From positions 1 to 47,678 of the IMG/VR virus record IMGVR_UViG_3300027896_000068: a DNA stretch of 47,678 bases. One strand, given 5' to 3'. Positions 22,184-28,536 of this stretch are shown here, piece by piece. The notes under the pieces are model-generated. The model made no database searches and had not been told where the DNA came from. It saw only the letters and a program-made list of their open reading frames with translations. This DNA comes from a virus. The translations under genes and the position numbers were made by a program. Position 1 is the stretch's first letter. Each line of letters starts with the position of its first letter.

Positions 22184-22451
22184 GGGAGACCTCCTGATTA
22201 TCGTATCGGCTGGAACGGAGAGAACTTTAGGCCCCTTTTTCCCAAATACGAACCTCACAAAACTATCCCCTGCCCTTCTCTTATATTTATCTACTTTGAT
22301 GCCGATACATGAATAGGACAGGATTATCCCATTTCAAAATCAATAATGATTTCCGTCAGTTAAGATATATTATGTAAACTTGGGGAATCTAGTACCAATA
22401 TGAACTAAACAATCCTAAAACATGGTAAACACTCTCCTTTAGTCTAAATTA

Positions 22452-22634
22452 CTAAGAAACGAACGATCTAAAATGATACCAGAGAACTCTTGCTTTTTCG
22501 CGACCCATGCCTTTAGGGATTTTTAACTCCGGTATGACGCCATACTTAATGTAAAGTCTCAGGAGCCGTCTGGAGTAAATCCTATCCTGCCCTTCCAGGC
22601 TGTCCGTCCATTCTGCCGCTTGACGGAGACCCAT
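22452..22634 (-). CDS. Small basic protein downstream of the repressor
   Basis: This 60-residue protein begins MGLRQAAEWTDSLEGQDRIY. It is Arg-rich and helical, with RLLRLYIKYGVIPELKIP and a MerR/excisionase-like spacing of short helix, R-x-L-R-x-Y, turn. Its ATG overlaps the repressor stop (TGATG), so it is made from the same mRNA. A small DNA-binding protein is likely but not proven. About 270 bp between it and the DUF4124 gene hold no gene. Confidence 0.55.
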   Translation of the reverse strand: MGLRQAAEWTDSLEGQDRIYSRRLLRLYIKYGVIPELKIPKGMGREKARVLWYHFRSFVS

Positions 22635-23344
22635 CAAATTCTTTTCATGACGCGAATCACCCGGCCGGTAATTTGAACTTGTGGAAGAGCTATGCCCAAA
22701 TTTATATTCATGGCCGGGTATGATCGGTTATCGTTTATCATATCAATTCCCCCGTCCATCCGGTGCATCACGCGACGGATTTTGATTTCGTCGTTGATCC
22801 GGAAGGCGTAAATACCATCTCCTTCGATATTCTTGATTCGCTTATCAATCAGAAGCAGATCTTGATATGTAAGTGTCGGTGTCATGTTGTCACTATCCAT
22901 AACCCAAACCAGGAGATCTCGTATATTCTCCGAAAATTCGGACATAACCCAACTCCTCTTGAGTTCCAGGATTGCTCGAAACACTTCCGGTAGTGCTAAC
23001 TGTTCGGCATTTGAGACTAAAACTTGATTCTCGCCTAAATCCCGTAATGGCGATGACGAAAGAACGCTATTTTCCATTTTGGATCCTTTCTCTTTCATAT
23101 TCATTATTTTAAATATTGCATTCCGATCCAGGTCCGGTTTTTTTTCGATCATCCTATCGGGCCACGTATTCGGGATCTTCTTATTTGCTATAGCATTACT
23201 GATGCCTCCAATGGTTATCCCAAGGAAATTAGCAAATTCTTTCTGGGTACGACAACCTGCCAACTTCATCAATGGACGAAGATTATTGGTTTTAAAAAAA
23301 TTATCTTCAAAAAATTCATCTTCGGTGTATTTTTTTGTTGACAT
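22634..23344 (-). CDS. CI-like repressor with S24-type C-terminal domain lacking the canonical dyad
   Basis: From ATG 23344 the protein has 236 residues. The N-terminal helix-turn-helix is GCRTQKEFANFLGITIGGIS (about 30-50). The C-terminal domain follows the LexA/CI S24 pattern, VMDSDNMTPTL then DLLLIDKRIKNIEGDGIYAF and IKIRRVM. The usual GDSMxP serine position holds Asn (DNMTP) and the usual Lys before R-V/L is Arg, so RecA-stimulated self-cleavage is probably lost. It should repress the promoters that carry TTTTGGTGTAT. No ribosome site precedes 23344; a TTG start at 23392 is the alternative. Confidence 0.75.
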   Translation of the reverse strand: MSTKKYTEDEFFEDNFFKTNNLRPLMKLAGCRTQKEFANFLGITIGGISNAIANKKIPNTWPDRMIEKKPDLDRNAIFKIMNMKEKGSKMENSVLSSSPLRDLGENQVLVSNAEQLALPEVFRAILELKRSWVMSEFSENIRDLLVWVMDSDNMTPTLTYQDLLLIDKRIKNIEGDGIYAFRINDEIKIRRVMHRMDGGIDMINDNRSYPAMNINLGIALPQVQITGRVIRVMKRI

Positions 23345-23366
23345 AGGTATAGTTTTGGTGTATAGT
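23338..23366 (+). promoter_or_regulatory. Rightward promoter over the repressor start, with operator word
   Basis: TTGACA, a 17-bp spacer and TATAGT form a strong sigma-70 promoter reading right, opposite to the repressor gene. It overlaps the repressor's start codon. The spacer and -10 contain GTTTTGGTGTAT (23352-23363), 11 of 12 bases identical to the early-promoter word. This is the expected PR-type switch for the gene at 23518 and the operon beyond. Confidence 0.75.
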
Positions 23367-23517
23367 CCACCTTGAAGCTCGATACTGAGCAATCAAAGTA
23401 AACCAAAGCAAGATGATTTGTAGTGTTTTACCGCTTTTTACCCAAGCTACTACACTTTAGTTGGATTGTCAAGCAGAAAATGAATGAATTTGAATTTATT
23501 TTAGAGGGAGGAAAAAA

Positions 23518-24162
23518 ATGAAGGAAGAAAGCGTCGTTCAGCATCAGGATGCAGAGTTTCTGGGTCCGCTCAGAAAAAAGAATTATGCGGAAAAAATGGA
23601 ATATCTCCGTGAGGGGCAAAACATCTGGAGAGAAGGTACGTATAGAATTCTCCAGAGTGCCAGAGCGATTGAGCTGACCGGAGATTACACCACGGGGAAT
23701 TACGAGACGTTCGAGGAATGGTTGAAGAAGGAGACCCCTTTTACTCTCGGAATCTATTATAAGTATCTGAAAATTGCCTGGTCATTCACCAAGGAGTTGA
23801 TCTTCAGGGCCGGGGGGATACCAGCCTTCAGGCAAATAAGATCTTCTCAACTCAAAGACCCTGAGTACCCAAAAGTGGTCGTGGGCAAGATCGAGCACGA
23901 AGAGGAGGTAAATCCTAAACATCCAGATTATCGTCGCGTCCTTAAAGAACTCGCCGAACGGGGCGCGAAAGTACCCAACCCGAACCGCCCAGGGAACAAA
24001 CTCGCTCAACTCGCGCTGAAGCTAAACCAAAAAACAAAACGAATCAGTCAGCTCGAAGCCGAGAACGAATCTCTGAAGACCAAACTTGGCAAATACGAGA
24101 TGACGATCGACGATCTGAAGGCCCAGATCAAGGAGTTTCAAACCGGCAAGAGAATGATGTAG
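23518..24162 (+). CDS. DNA-associated coiled-coil protein, first gene after the switch promoter
   Basis: The 214-residue protein has an N-terminal helical domain (NIWREGTYRILQSARAIELT to FTLGIYYKYLKIAWSF, about 35-90), which looks like the N-terminal part of phage and plasmid proteins that precede a coiled coil, and a clear C-terminal coiled coil (NQKTKRISQLEAENESLKTK, about 168-208). A GAGGGAGGAAAA ribosome site precedes ATG. Its stop TAG lies inside a degenerate first unit of the repeat array at 24157, and the array fills the space to the next gene. It could be an early regulator or a partner of the HhH protein; no family is firmly recognised. Confidence 0.7.
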   Translation: MKEESVVQHQDAEFLGPLRKKNYAEKMEYLREGQNIWREGTYRILQSARAIELTGDYTTGNYETFEEWLKKETPFTLGIYYKYLKIAWSFTKELIFRAGGIPAFRQIRSSQLKDPEYPKVVVGKIEHEEEVNPKHPDYRRVLKELAERGAKVPNPNRPGNKLAQLALKLNQKTKRISQLEAENESLKTKLGKYEMTIDDLKAQIKEFQTGKRMM

Positions 24163-24490
24163 CCAGATCACCTTTGAAAACCAGACTTCCTGTGCGAGGC
24201 ATTCAGGGCCTGAAACCCACAAGGCGAGTGCGAGCCAGCTCGTAGCTGAAAACCAAAGAAGAATTGCGAGCCAGTCCCTCAATGAAAACCACGACCCATG
24301 TGCGAGCCACAAAACCATTGGAAACCAGTCTTGCCGTGCGAGCCATGGAAAGAGTTAAAACCAAAGGATTCGTGCAAGCCACCGACGCGATAAAAACCAA
24401 ATCAGCTATGCGAGCCACTATTGTTTTGAAAACCAATATGTTTTTTGCGAGCCAGTAGTTGTATGAAAACCAATAGATAAATGCGAGGAG
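24157..24490 (+). repeat. Array 1: 36-bp units of two fixed 9-mers alternating with variable 9-mers
   Basis: Nine units of TGAAAACCA-N9-TGCGAGCCA-N9 follow a degenerate TGTAGCCA that contains the upstream stop codon. A-type blocks start at 24175, 24211, 24247, 24283, 24319, 24355, 24391, 24427 and 24464. The period is exactly 36 bp except for one 10-base variable block in unit 8. Fixed blocks vary little: five A blocks are exact and four differ at one base; six B blocks are exact. The variable blocks are all different. The last B block reads TGCGAGGAG and supplies the ribosome site of the HhH gene. The array fills the gene gap completely. Confidence 0.95.
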
Positions 24491-24496
24491 GCAATT

Positions 24497-25504
24497 ATGG
24501 AAGATGAAATCCGCGAAGAAGAAGAATTAGAAAACGGGGAAGAACAGAAGAAAATTGAAATCAAGCTGCCTGGCTATCTGGATGAACTCAAGCCGGATGT
24601 TCGGCAGAATCTTCTTGAACTGTCCATCTTTTGTTCCCGTGAAAGATTCCTAAAACGGGCGAGACAGTCCATGAAGAATTATGTGGCCAGCATCAAGAAT
24701 ATACTTTCCGAAAAGGGCTGGACGGTGGCAAAAATCGAATTCGTGGAAGACCAGATTAATGCCGTCCAAAAGATGATCGATCAGGTCGAGAAAAATATCG
24801 ACCTATGCCTCTTCCGGATTTCGATCTGGACTCAATTTCTCGAAAAGATAAAAGGTCTAGGAGCCTCTACCGCAGGTGGGATTATCTCGACCATCGGTAA
24901 GATTGATAGATTCCCATCTATTTCTGCTTTGCGAAAATACTCCGGTTGGTATCCACAAGATGGTAAGGCGATCAGGAAAATCAGCGGGGCCAAGCTATGC
25001 TATAGCCCCAAGTTGAAGCAATACCTATACCATTTCGTCAGCGGGATCATGAAGGCGAAAGATCCTTATTACTATCCGATGTACCTGGCGGAGAAAGAGA
25101 GGATCTACAAGATTCATCCCGAATACGTGGATAGGAAGGCCACAAAGAAACAAAAGATCGATGGCATCCCAAGCCATGTTCACAAGATGGCCCTGAGAAA
25201 AGTTATTCAGATGTTTCAATCGGATCTCTTCTGCATCTGGAGAGACATCGAAGGTCTTCCCCCTACCCTGCCCTATGCAATAGCCGTTCTCGGGCATGAA
25301 CATTTCAGGAATCCGCTCACAGAGAATCCGTATTACAAAAAGAGCCCGCTGGACTTTGAAAACCAGCCAGCCGCTGCGAGCCACTATCTTCTTGAAAACC
25401 AAAAGAGAGTTGCGAGCCAGAGGTCCGGTGAAACCCAACGCACTGATGCGAACCAAGATCCGGGTGAAACCCCTCGCAGCTGTGTGAGCCAGGAGAATCA
25501 TTAA
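24497..25504 (+). CDS. IS110-type helix-hairpin-helix (Transposase_20-like) protein without DEDD domain
   Basis: The 335-residue protein begins with an acidic stretch. A helical region with coiled-coil character (about 45-115) follows, then IKGLGASTAGGIISTIGKID with RFPSISALRKYSGW (about 118-152), the HhH core of the IS110/IS116/IS902 C-terminal domain. Then come KLCYSPKLKQYLYHF, a His/Lys-rich segment (HVHKMALRKVIQMF, about 230-245) and PYAIAVLGHEHF. IS110 transposases also carry an N-terminal RuvC-like DEDD nuclease domain; none is present here, so transposition by itself is unlikely. The last 48 codons are array 2 units, giving ENQ-x9-type repeats. Arrays sit on both sides. Confidence 0.8.
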   Translation: MEDEIREEEELENGEEQKKIEIKLPGYLDELKPDVRQNLLELSIFCSRERFLKRARQSMKNYVASIKNILSEKGWTVAKIEFVEDQINAVQKMIDQVEKNIDLCLFRISIWTQFLEKIKGLGASTAGGIISTIGKIDRFPSISALRKYSGWYPQDGKAIRKISGAKLCYSPKLKQYLYHFVSGIMKAKDPYYYPMYLAEKERIYKIHPEYVDRKATKKQKIDGIPSHVHKMALRKVIQMFQSDLFCIWRDIEGLPPTLPYAIAVLGHEHFRNPLTENPYYKKSPLDFENQPAAASHYLLENQKRVASQRSGETQRTDANQDPGETPRSCVSQENH

Positions 25505-25671
25505 AACCAAATCGGAAATGCGAGCCAGGGTTGGCGTGAAAACCAAAAAGCATCTGCGAGCCATCCATCAGATGAAACCCATCAGGTTGATGCGAGCCAG
25601 TATTCTATTGAAACCCAAGAAGTAATTGCGAGCCAAAAAGAATATGAAACCCAATATAAGAATGCGAATTC
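25357..25671 (+). repeat. Array 2: 36-bp dual-motif array, partly coding
   Basis: Nine units with A blocks at 25357, 25393, 25429, 25465, 25501, 25537, 25573, 25609 and 25645 and B blocks 18 bp later. Every fixed and variable block is exactly 9 bp. Here A is TGAAAACCA or TGAAACCCA; six of nine B blocks are exact TGCGAGCCA. The first four units code the end of the HhH protein as E-N/T-Q...A-S/N-Q/H repeats until the fifth A block, TTAAAACCA, gives the TAA stop. After that stop the same frame stays open to a TAA at 25685-25687, just before the next gene. Confidence 0.95.
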
Positions 25672-25687
25672 AAGAAAGGCAAACTAA

Positions 25688-26017
25688 ATGAAAAAATTAT
25701 TTCTACTTTTTTTTCTGGCGCTGGCGTTGATGATGGCGGGATGTACTAAGGTTCCTAACCCCGAGATCATATATCGAGACAAGATCATTCTCCAAGATAA
25801 GATCGTATATCGAGATAGATGCTCAAGCGAAGAAAAGAGTTACCAATTCAGGTGTGGGCAAGCGTTTCAATATGGTCGCATTCAGGCGACTCTCCACCAT
25901 AATAAGTGCAATCAATTAACGGCAACGGGGAAAATATGTGATTTTGAAAATCGAGAACAAAAAGAAAATTGTTTTAGACAATGCGAAGAGGGTTTTTTGG
26001 ACCAAAGTAGGAATTAA
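25688..26017 (+). CDS. Small phage lipoprotein
   Basis: This 109-residue protein has a signal peptide with lipobox LMMAGC (MKKLFLLFFLALALMMAGCT), so it is probably lipidated. The mature part has an I-I-Y-R-D-K-I-I-L-Q-D-K-I-V-Y-R-D repeat and four further Cys (C-x6-C...C...C) that could pair as disulphides. AAAGG precedes ATG, 16 bp after the end of array 2. It might block superinfection or modify the envelope; no specific family recognised. Confidence 0.7.
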   Translation: MKKLFLLFFLALALMMAGCTKVPNPEIIYRDKIILQDKIVYRDRCSSEEKSYQFRCGQAFQYGRIQATLHHNKCNQLTATGKICDFENREQKENCFRQCEEGFLDQSRN

Positions 26018-26054
26018 CTCCCCCCAACCAAGGGGAAATAAAAAAGGAGAAAAT

Positions 26055-26258
26055 ATGACAAAAGAAGCAACGTGTTGTGAGGAAAAGCTGCAAGAACTTC
26101 TGAATGTATGCGATCTGATGGCCAAAGTTTACAAAGATTCCTCGAACGATTATGCAGAACTTGGCGAGATGGACTCATCGAGATTATTCCACGGGATGAG
26201 CCTTGCACATGCAGTCATGGCCACCAAGATCAGGAAATTATTTCCAGAATTGAAATAG
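26055..26258 (+). CDS. Small helical early protein
   Basis: This 67-residue protein begins MTKEATCCEEKLQELLNVCD, with AAAAAGGAGAAAAT directly in front. An alternative longer frame from 25938 lies inside the previous gene and is rejected. Helical throughout, with paired Cys near the start. Function unknown. Confidence 0.65.
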   Translation: MTKEATCCEEKLQELLNVCDLMAKVYKDSSNDYAELGEMDSSRLFHGMSLAHAVMATKIRKLFPELK

Positions 26259-26291
26259 TGCTCGGCTGCCTTACCCCCGGGTAGCACCACA

Positions 26292-26317
26292 TCGCGTCCT
26301 GAGAGATCGGGGCGCGA
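26292..26317 (+). promoter_or_regulatory. Intergenic hairpin
   Basis: TCGCGTCCT/GGGGCGCGA form a 9-bp stem with two G-U pairs and an 8-base loop in the 77-bp gap before the 26336 gene. No U run follows, so it is more likely an mRNA stability or processing element. Confidence 0.4.
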
Positions 26318-26335
26318 CAATTCAAGGAGAAAATC

Positions 26336-26527
26336 ATGAATATAAACTACAAAGAAGACGCGGAAAAGGCCATGCAGATGGCGATCGGGAAAACGATCAG
26401 GAAGATCGAGATCAGCCACAATGAGATGTTGGGAGAGACCATCGAAATCCTTTTGACTGGTGGGAAAAGTCTAAGAGCTCTCTTGATCGGCATCGATCCG
26501 CACGACCACGAATTGTATATCTGCTAG
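26336..26527 (+). CDS. Small early protein
   Basis: This 63-residue protein begins MNINYKEDAEKAMQMAIGKT. It reads as helix followed by four beta strands (IRKIEISHN, GETIEILLTGG, SLRALLIGIDP, HELYIC), a compact alpha/beta fold. AAGGAGAAAATC precedes ATG. No family recognised. Confidence 0.65.
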   Translation: MNINYKEDAEKAMQMAIGKTIRKIEISHNEMLGETIEILLTGGKSLRALLIGIDPHDHELYIC

Positions 26528-26534
26528 GAGGAAT

Positions 26535-27140
26535 ATGTTTTCGACTGACCGAATAGCGAAAGGGCTTTACTGGGATCGACTTTGGAGATTGGTGGATGGC
26601 TGCACGCCGTGTTCTCCTGGATGTCAACATGATTGGGCGGCTCGGGAAGCGAAATTACGCACGTATGGAGCAAAAGACCTTCTTGGTCCAGACGGAATGT
26701 GGAATGGTAATATTCGCGTTCGCCCTGATCATCTTGATCTTCCCCTTCACACGAAAAAGCCCACATCCTGGCTGATTCTGAATGATCTTTTCCATGAGGA
26801 TGTACCGAATGAATTTATTTTGAAGACCTGGGAAGCAATGTTTAACCAAGAAAGACATGTTTTTTTGGTTCTTACGAAAAGAATTGAAAAAATGAACAAG
26901 TGGTGTTCGGATCATTCAATTATGCCAAGGGGACATATTTGGCCCGGCGTAACCGTATGCAATCAGCAAGAGGCTGATGAGAAAATTCCGTTATTGTTGC
27001 AGATCCCGGCGAAGGTGAGATGGGTATCAATAGAACCCATGCTCGGACCCATTAACTTAACTGGAAATGATAAAGGGCAATTTTGCAAAAAAGCCGCTGG
27101 CCGTCTTCTCGATGGCCGGGAATGGAATAAATTTCCGTAG
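26535..27140 (+). CDS. DUF5131 (phage Gp37/Gp68) family protein, shortened
   Basis: The 201-residue protein keeps the family's front part: WDRLWRLVDGCTPCSPGCQ (about 13-31), then the LTKRIEKMNKW and HIWPGVTVCNQQEADEKIPL segments and VRWVSIEPMLGPINL. Full-length relatives continue with a glycine-rich GGESGPxARP segment before the GRLLDGREW ending. Here LGPINL is followed after about 17 residues by KKAAGRLLDGREWNKFP, so roughly 60-80 residues are missing. The usual Cys pattern SPGCxxCYA is also altered (PGCQHDWA). The family resembles radical-SAM proteins; activity of this version is doubtful. Confidence 0.8.
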   Translation: MFSTDRIAKGLYWDRLWRLVDGCTPCSPGCQHDWAAREAKLRTYGAKDLLGPDGMWNGNIRVRPDHLDLPLHTKKPTSWLILNDLFHEDVPNEFILKTWEAMFNQERHVFLVLTKRIEKMNKWCSDHSIMPRGHIWPGVTVCNQQEADEKIPLLLQIPAKVRWVSIEPMLGPINLTGNDKGQFCKKAAGRLLDGREWNKFP

Positions 27141-27148
27141 GTAAAAGT

Positions 27149-27274
27149 ATGAAAGTCGAATTCGATTGGAAGATTAATTGGATAACGGTCATGGGGATGT
27201 TGGGAACCATTGCGGGATGCTGGCTCGTAATTTGCGCCGGTCTATCTCTCATGAAAGCCTGGGGGGTGTTCTGA
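27149..27274 (+). CDS. Tiny membrane protein
   Basis: A 41-residue frame begins MKVEFDWKINWITVMGMLGT, with a single hydrophobic helix (GMLGTIAGCWLVICAGLSLM). GTAGGTAAAAGT stands before ATG. Function unknown. Confidence 0.55.
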   Translation: MKVEFDWKINWITVMGMLGTIAGCWLVICAGLSLMKAWGVF

Positions 27275-27275
27275 G

Positions 27276-27428
27276 ATGATGGTCCTTCACGAAGAAGTTA
27301 AACTGTCTAACAGCCTATGGTACGTCGTTCTGACGAAGGAGAAAAAGACAATGACGATAAGTCCCCCCTATACGTATTGTCCTTCCAAATGCTGGAAGCA
27401 AAACGTCCAAGGCTGGAGGTTAAATTAA
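27276..27428 (+). CDS. Tiny hypothetical protein
   Basis: A 50-residue frame begins MMVLHEEVKLSNSLWYVVLT and ends CWKQNVQGWRLN. It fills the gap between two other genes in the same direction, but its ribosome site is weak. Kept with modest confidence. Confidence 0.4.
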   Translation: MMVLHEEVKLSNSLWYVVLTKEKKTMTISPPYTYCPSKCWKQNVQGWRLN

Positions 27429-27429
27429 A

Positions 27430-27636
27430 ATGTCAGATCCAACTTTAATCCCAAAGCTACAATCCGCTTTTAAATTGGCGTCCCTTCCCGCAGACTCGCC
27501 TATCTGGAGGTCTTTGAGCGGGGAGCAGTATAAGTATCACGAACAGGGTGAATATATCATCACCAACGAACGTCTCGGGTCAAACAAACGAGAACGAATC
27601 GTGGCCTTGATCATCGGAAGCGTGGTGGTGGAATGA
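27430..27636 (+). CDS. Small hypothetical protein
   Basis: This 68-residue protein begins MSDPTLIPKLQSAFKLASLP and ends RERIVALIIGSVVVE. GGAGGTTAAATTAAA precedes ATG. It is coupled to the MazG gene by ATGA. Function unknown. Confidence 0.6.
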   Translation: MSDPTLIPKLQSAFKLASLPADSPIWRSLSGEQYKYHEQGEYIITNERLGSNKRERIVALIIGSVVVE

Positions 27637-27896
27637 AAGATCTACGCTTTGATCAGTTGGGTACGTTATCGGTCATGCTGCTTGCGGAAAATCGTAGGCA
27701 GATTGAGAAATGGGGAATCCAGGATAAAGACCCCATGGAATGGATGTGCTTTATCACCGAAGAAGTAGGAGAACTGGCAGCCGCAATCGCCGACTATAAA
27801 TATGGGCGAGGTCCAAGACAGGACATCATAAAAGAGGCAATCCAGGCTGCAACCCTATGTCTCAAGATTGCGGAGATGCACCTTGACCATTCGTGA
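27633..27896 (+). CDS. MazG-like nucleotide pyrophosphohydrolase
   Basis: The 87-residue protein carries FITEEVGELAAAIADYKYG (about 44-62), the E-E-x-G-E metal-binding helix of the all-alpha NTP pyrophosphatase family, and a second helix DIIKEAIQAATLCLKIAEM (about 66-84) supplying further acidic residues. Such enzymes hydrolyse (d)NTPs or alarmone-type nucleotides, and phages use them to clean or adjust pools. It is shorter than cellular MazG, as common in phages. ATGA overlap with the previous gene. Confidence 0.83.
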   Translation: MKDLRFDQLGTLSVMLLAENRRQIEKWGIQDKDPMEWMCFITEEVGELAAAIADYKYGRGPRQDIIKEAIQAATLCLKIAEMHLDHS

Positions 27897-28032
27897 ATGG
27901 ATCTATATCGGTATCGTTTTTATAATCCTTTGCCTTTCGCTGTGGAACGTCCTGGAATACTTGGTCTGGAAAGAATCCTGGTGGCGTTATGAGCTAAGAC
28001 GATATGAGAAGAGGATAAAACGTGGGGAATAG
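27883..28032 (+). CDS. Tiny membrane protein
   Basis: A 49-residue frame from TTG 27883 (site GGAGATGCACC) begins MTIREWIYIGIVFIILCLSL, one transmembrane helix followed by an Arg/Lys-rich tail (RRYEKRIKRGE). It bridges the MazG and HNH genes with overlaps at both ends. Function unknown. Confidence 0.5.
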   Translation: MTIREWIYIGIVFIILCLSLWNVLEYLVWKESWWRYELRRYEKRIKRGE

Positions 28033-28534
28033 ATTGAATTTGTTTGGCCAACGGTTTGGACGACTTTTCATTATTGAGTTTGCTGGAGTTGACAAAACAA
28101 ATCATTCCCAATGGAAGGCTATTTGTGATTGTGGATTAACAACCATTATTCGAGCTATCAATCTGAAAAATCAAAACACCAAATCATGTGGATGTTTACG
28201 TAGAGAAACGTGTTCAAAAACCGGAAGGAAGGCCTTGATTCATGGTCATGTTATAGGTGATCATGCTTCCCCAACATATAATTCTTGGGTAGCCATGAAA
28301 ATAAGATGTTTAAATCCTAAGCATAAAAAATATTTTTGTTATGGAGGAAGGGGAATTCGTATCTGCGATCGTTGGATGTCTTTCGAAAACTTTCTTACTG
28401 ATATGGGCGAAAGACCATCGGGGTTGACCCTTGATCGAAAAGATACCAATGGAAATTATGAACCCGATAATTGCCGATGGGCGACGTGGGAAGAACAATG
28501 CAAAAATCGTAGACCAAGACAGATAGGGGCATAA
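28022..28534 (+). CDS. HNH-type homing endonuclease (free-standing)
   Basis: The 170-residue protein from GTG 28022 has an N-terminal part with ICDCGLTTIIRAINLKNQ and SCGCLRRE, a zinc-binding segment, then YNSWVAMKIRCLNPKHK, YGGRGIRICDRW, FENFLTDMGERP and LDRKDTNGNYEPDNCRWAT. The last phrases (L-D-R-x-D-x-x-G-x-Y-x-P-x-N-C-R-W-A-T) are diagnostic of a phage HNH/AP2-type endonuclease family. It is A/T-richer than its neighbours and lies between the nucleotide-pool genes and the exonuclease. Likely selfish; a start at GTG is supported by AAGAGGATAAAAC. Confidence 0.85.
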   Translation: MGNRLNLFGQRFGRLFIIEFAGVDKTNHSQWKAICDCGLTTIIRAINLKNQNTKSCGCLRRETCSKTGRKALIHGHVIGDHASPTYNSWVAMKIRCLNPKHKKYFCYGGRGIRICDRWMSFENFLTDMGERPSGLTLDRKDTNGNYEPDNCRWATWEEQCKNRRPRQIGA

Positions 28535-28536
28535 AA

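Noticed and set aside
22634-23392. Integrase or lysogeny module beyond the repressor
   Set aside because: No tyrosine or serine recombinase and no attachment site could be found in the window, so integration is not claimed.
24264-24458. 64-residue rightward frame inside array 1
   Set aside because: It is produced by the 36-bp period itself (repeating K-T and V-R-A) and has no ribosome site; it contains one unit-8 insertion and no counterpart in array 2.
24497-25504. Complete IS110-family insertion sequence
   Set aside because: No DEDD nuclease domain, no visible element boundaries, and the flanks are arrays fused to neighbouring phage genes.
25025-25564. 179-residue leftward frame opposite the HhH gene
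   Set aside because: It is the mirror of the HhH coding frame and the array; the HhH motifs on the other strand are decisive.
24157-25671. CRISPR array
   Set aside because: The fixed parts are 9 bp, of two alternating kinds, with 9-bp variable blocks; CRISPR repeats and spacers are much longer, no cas gene is present, and the repeats overlap coding sequence.
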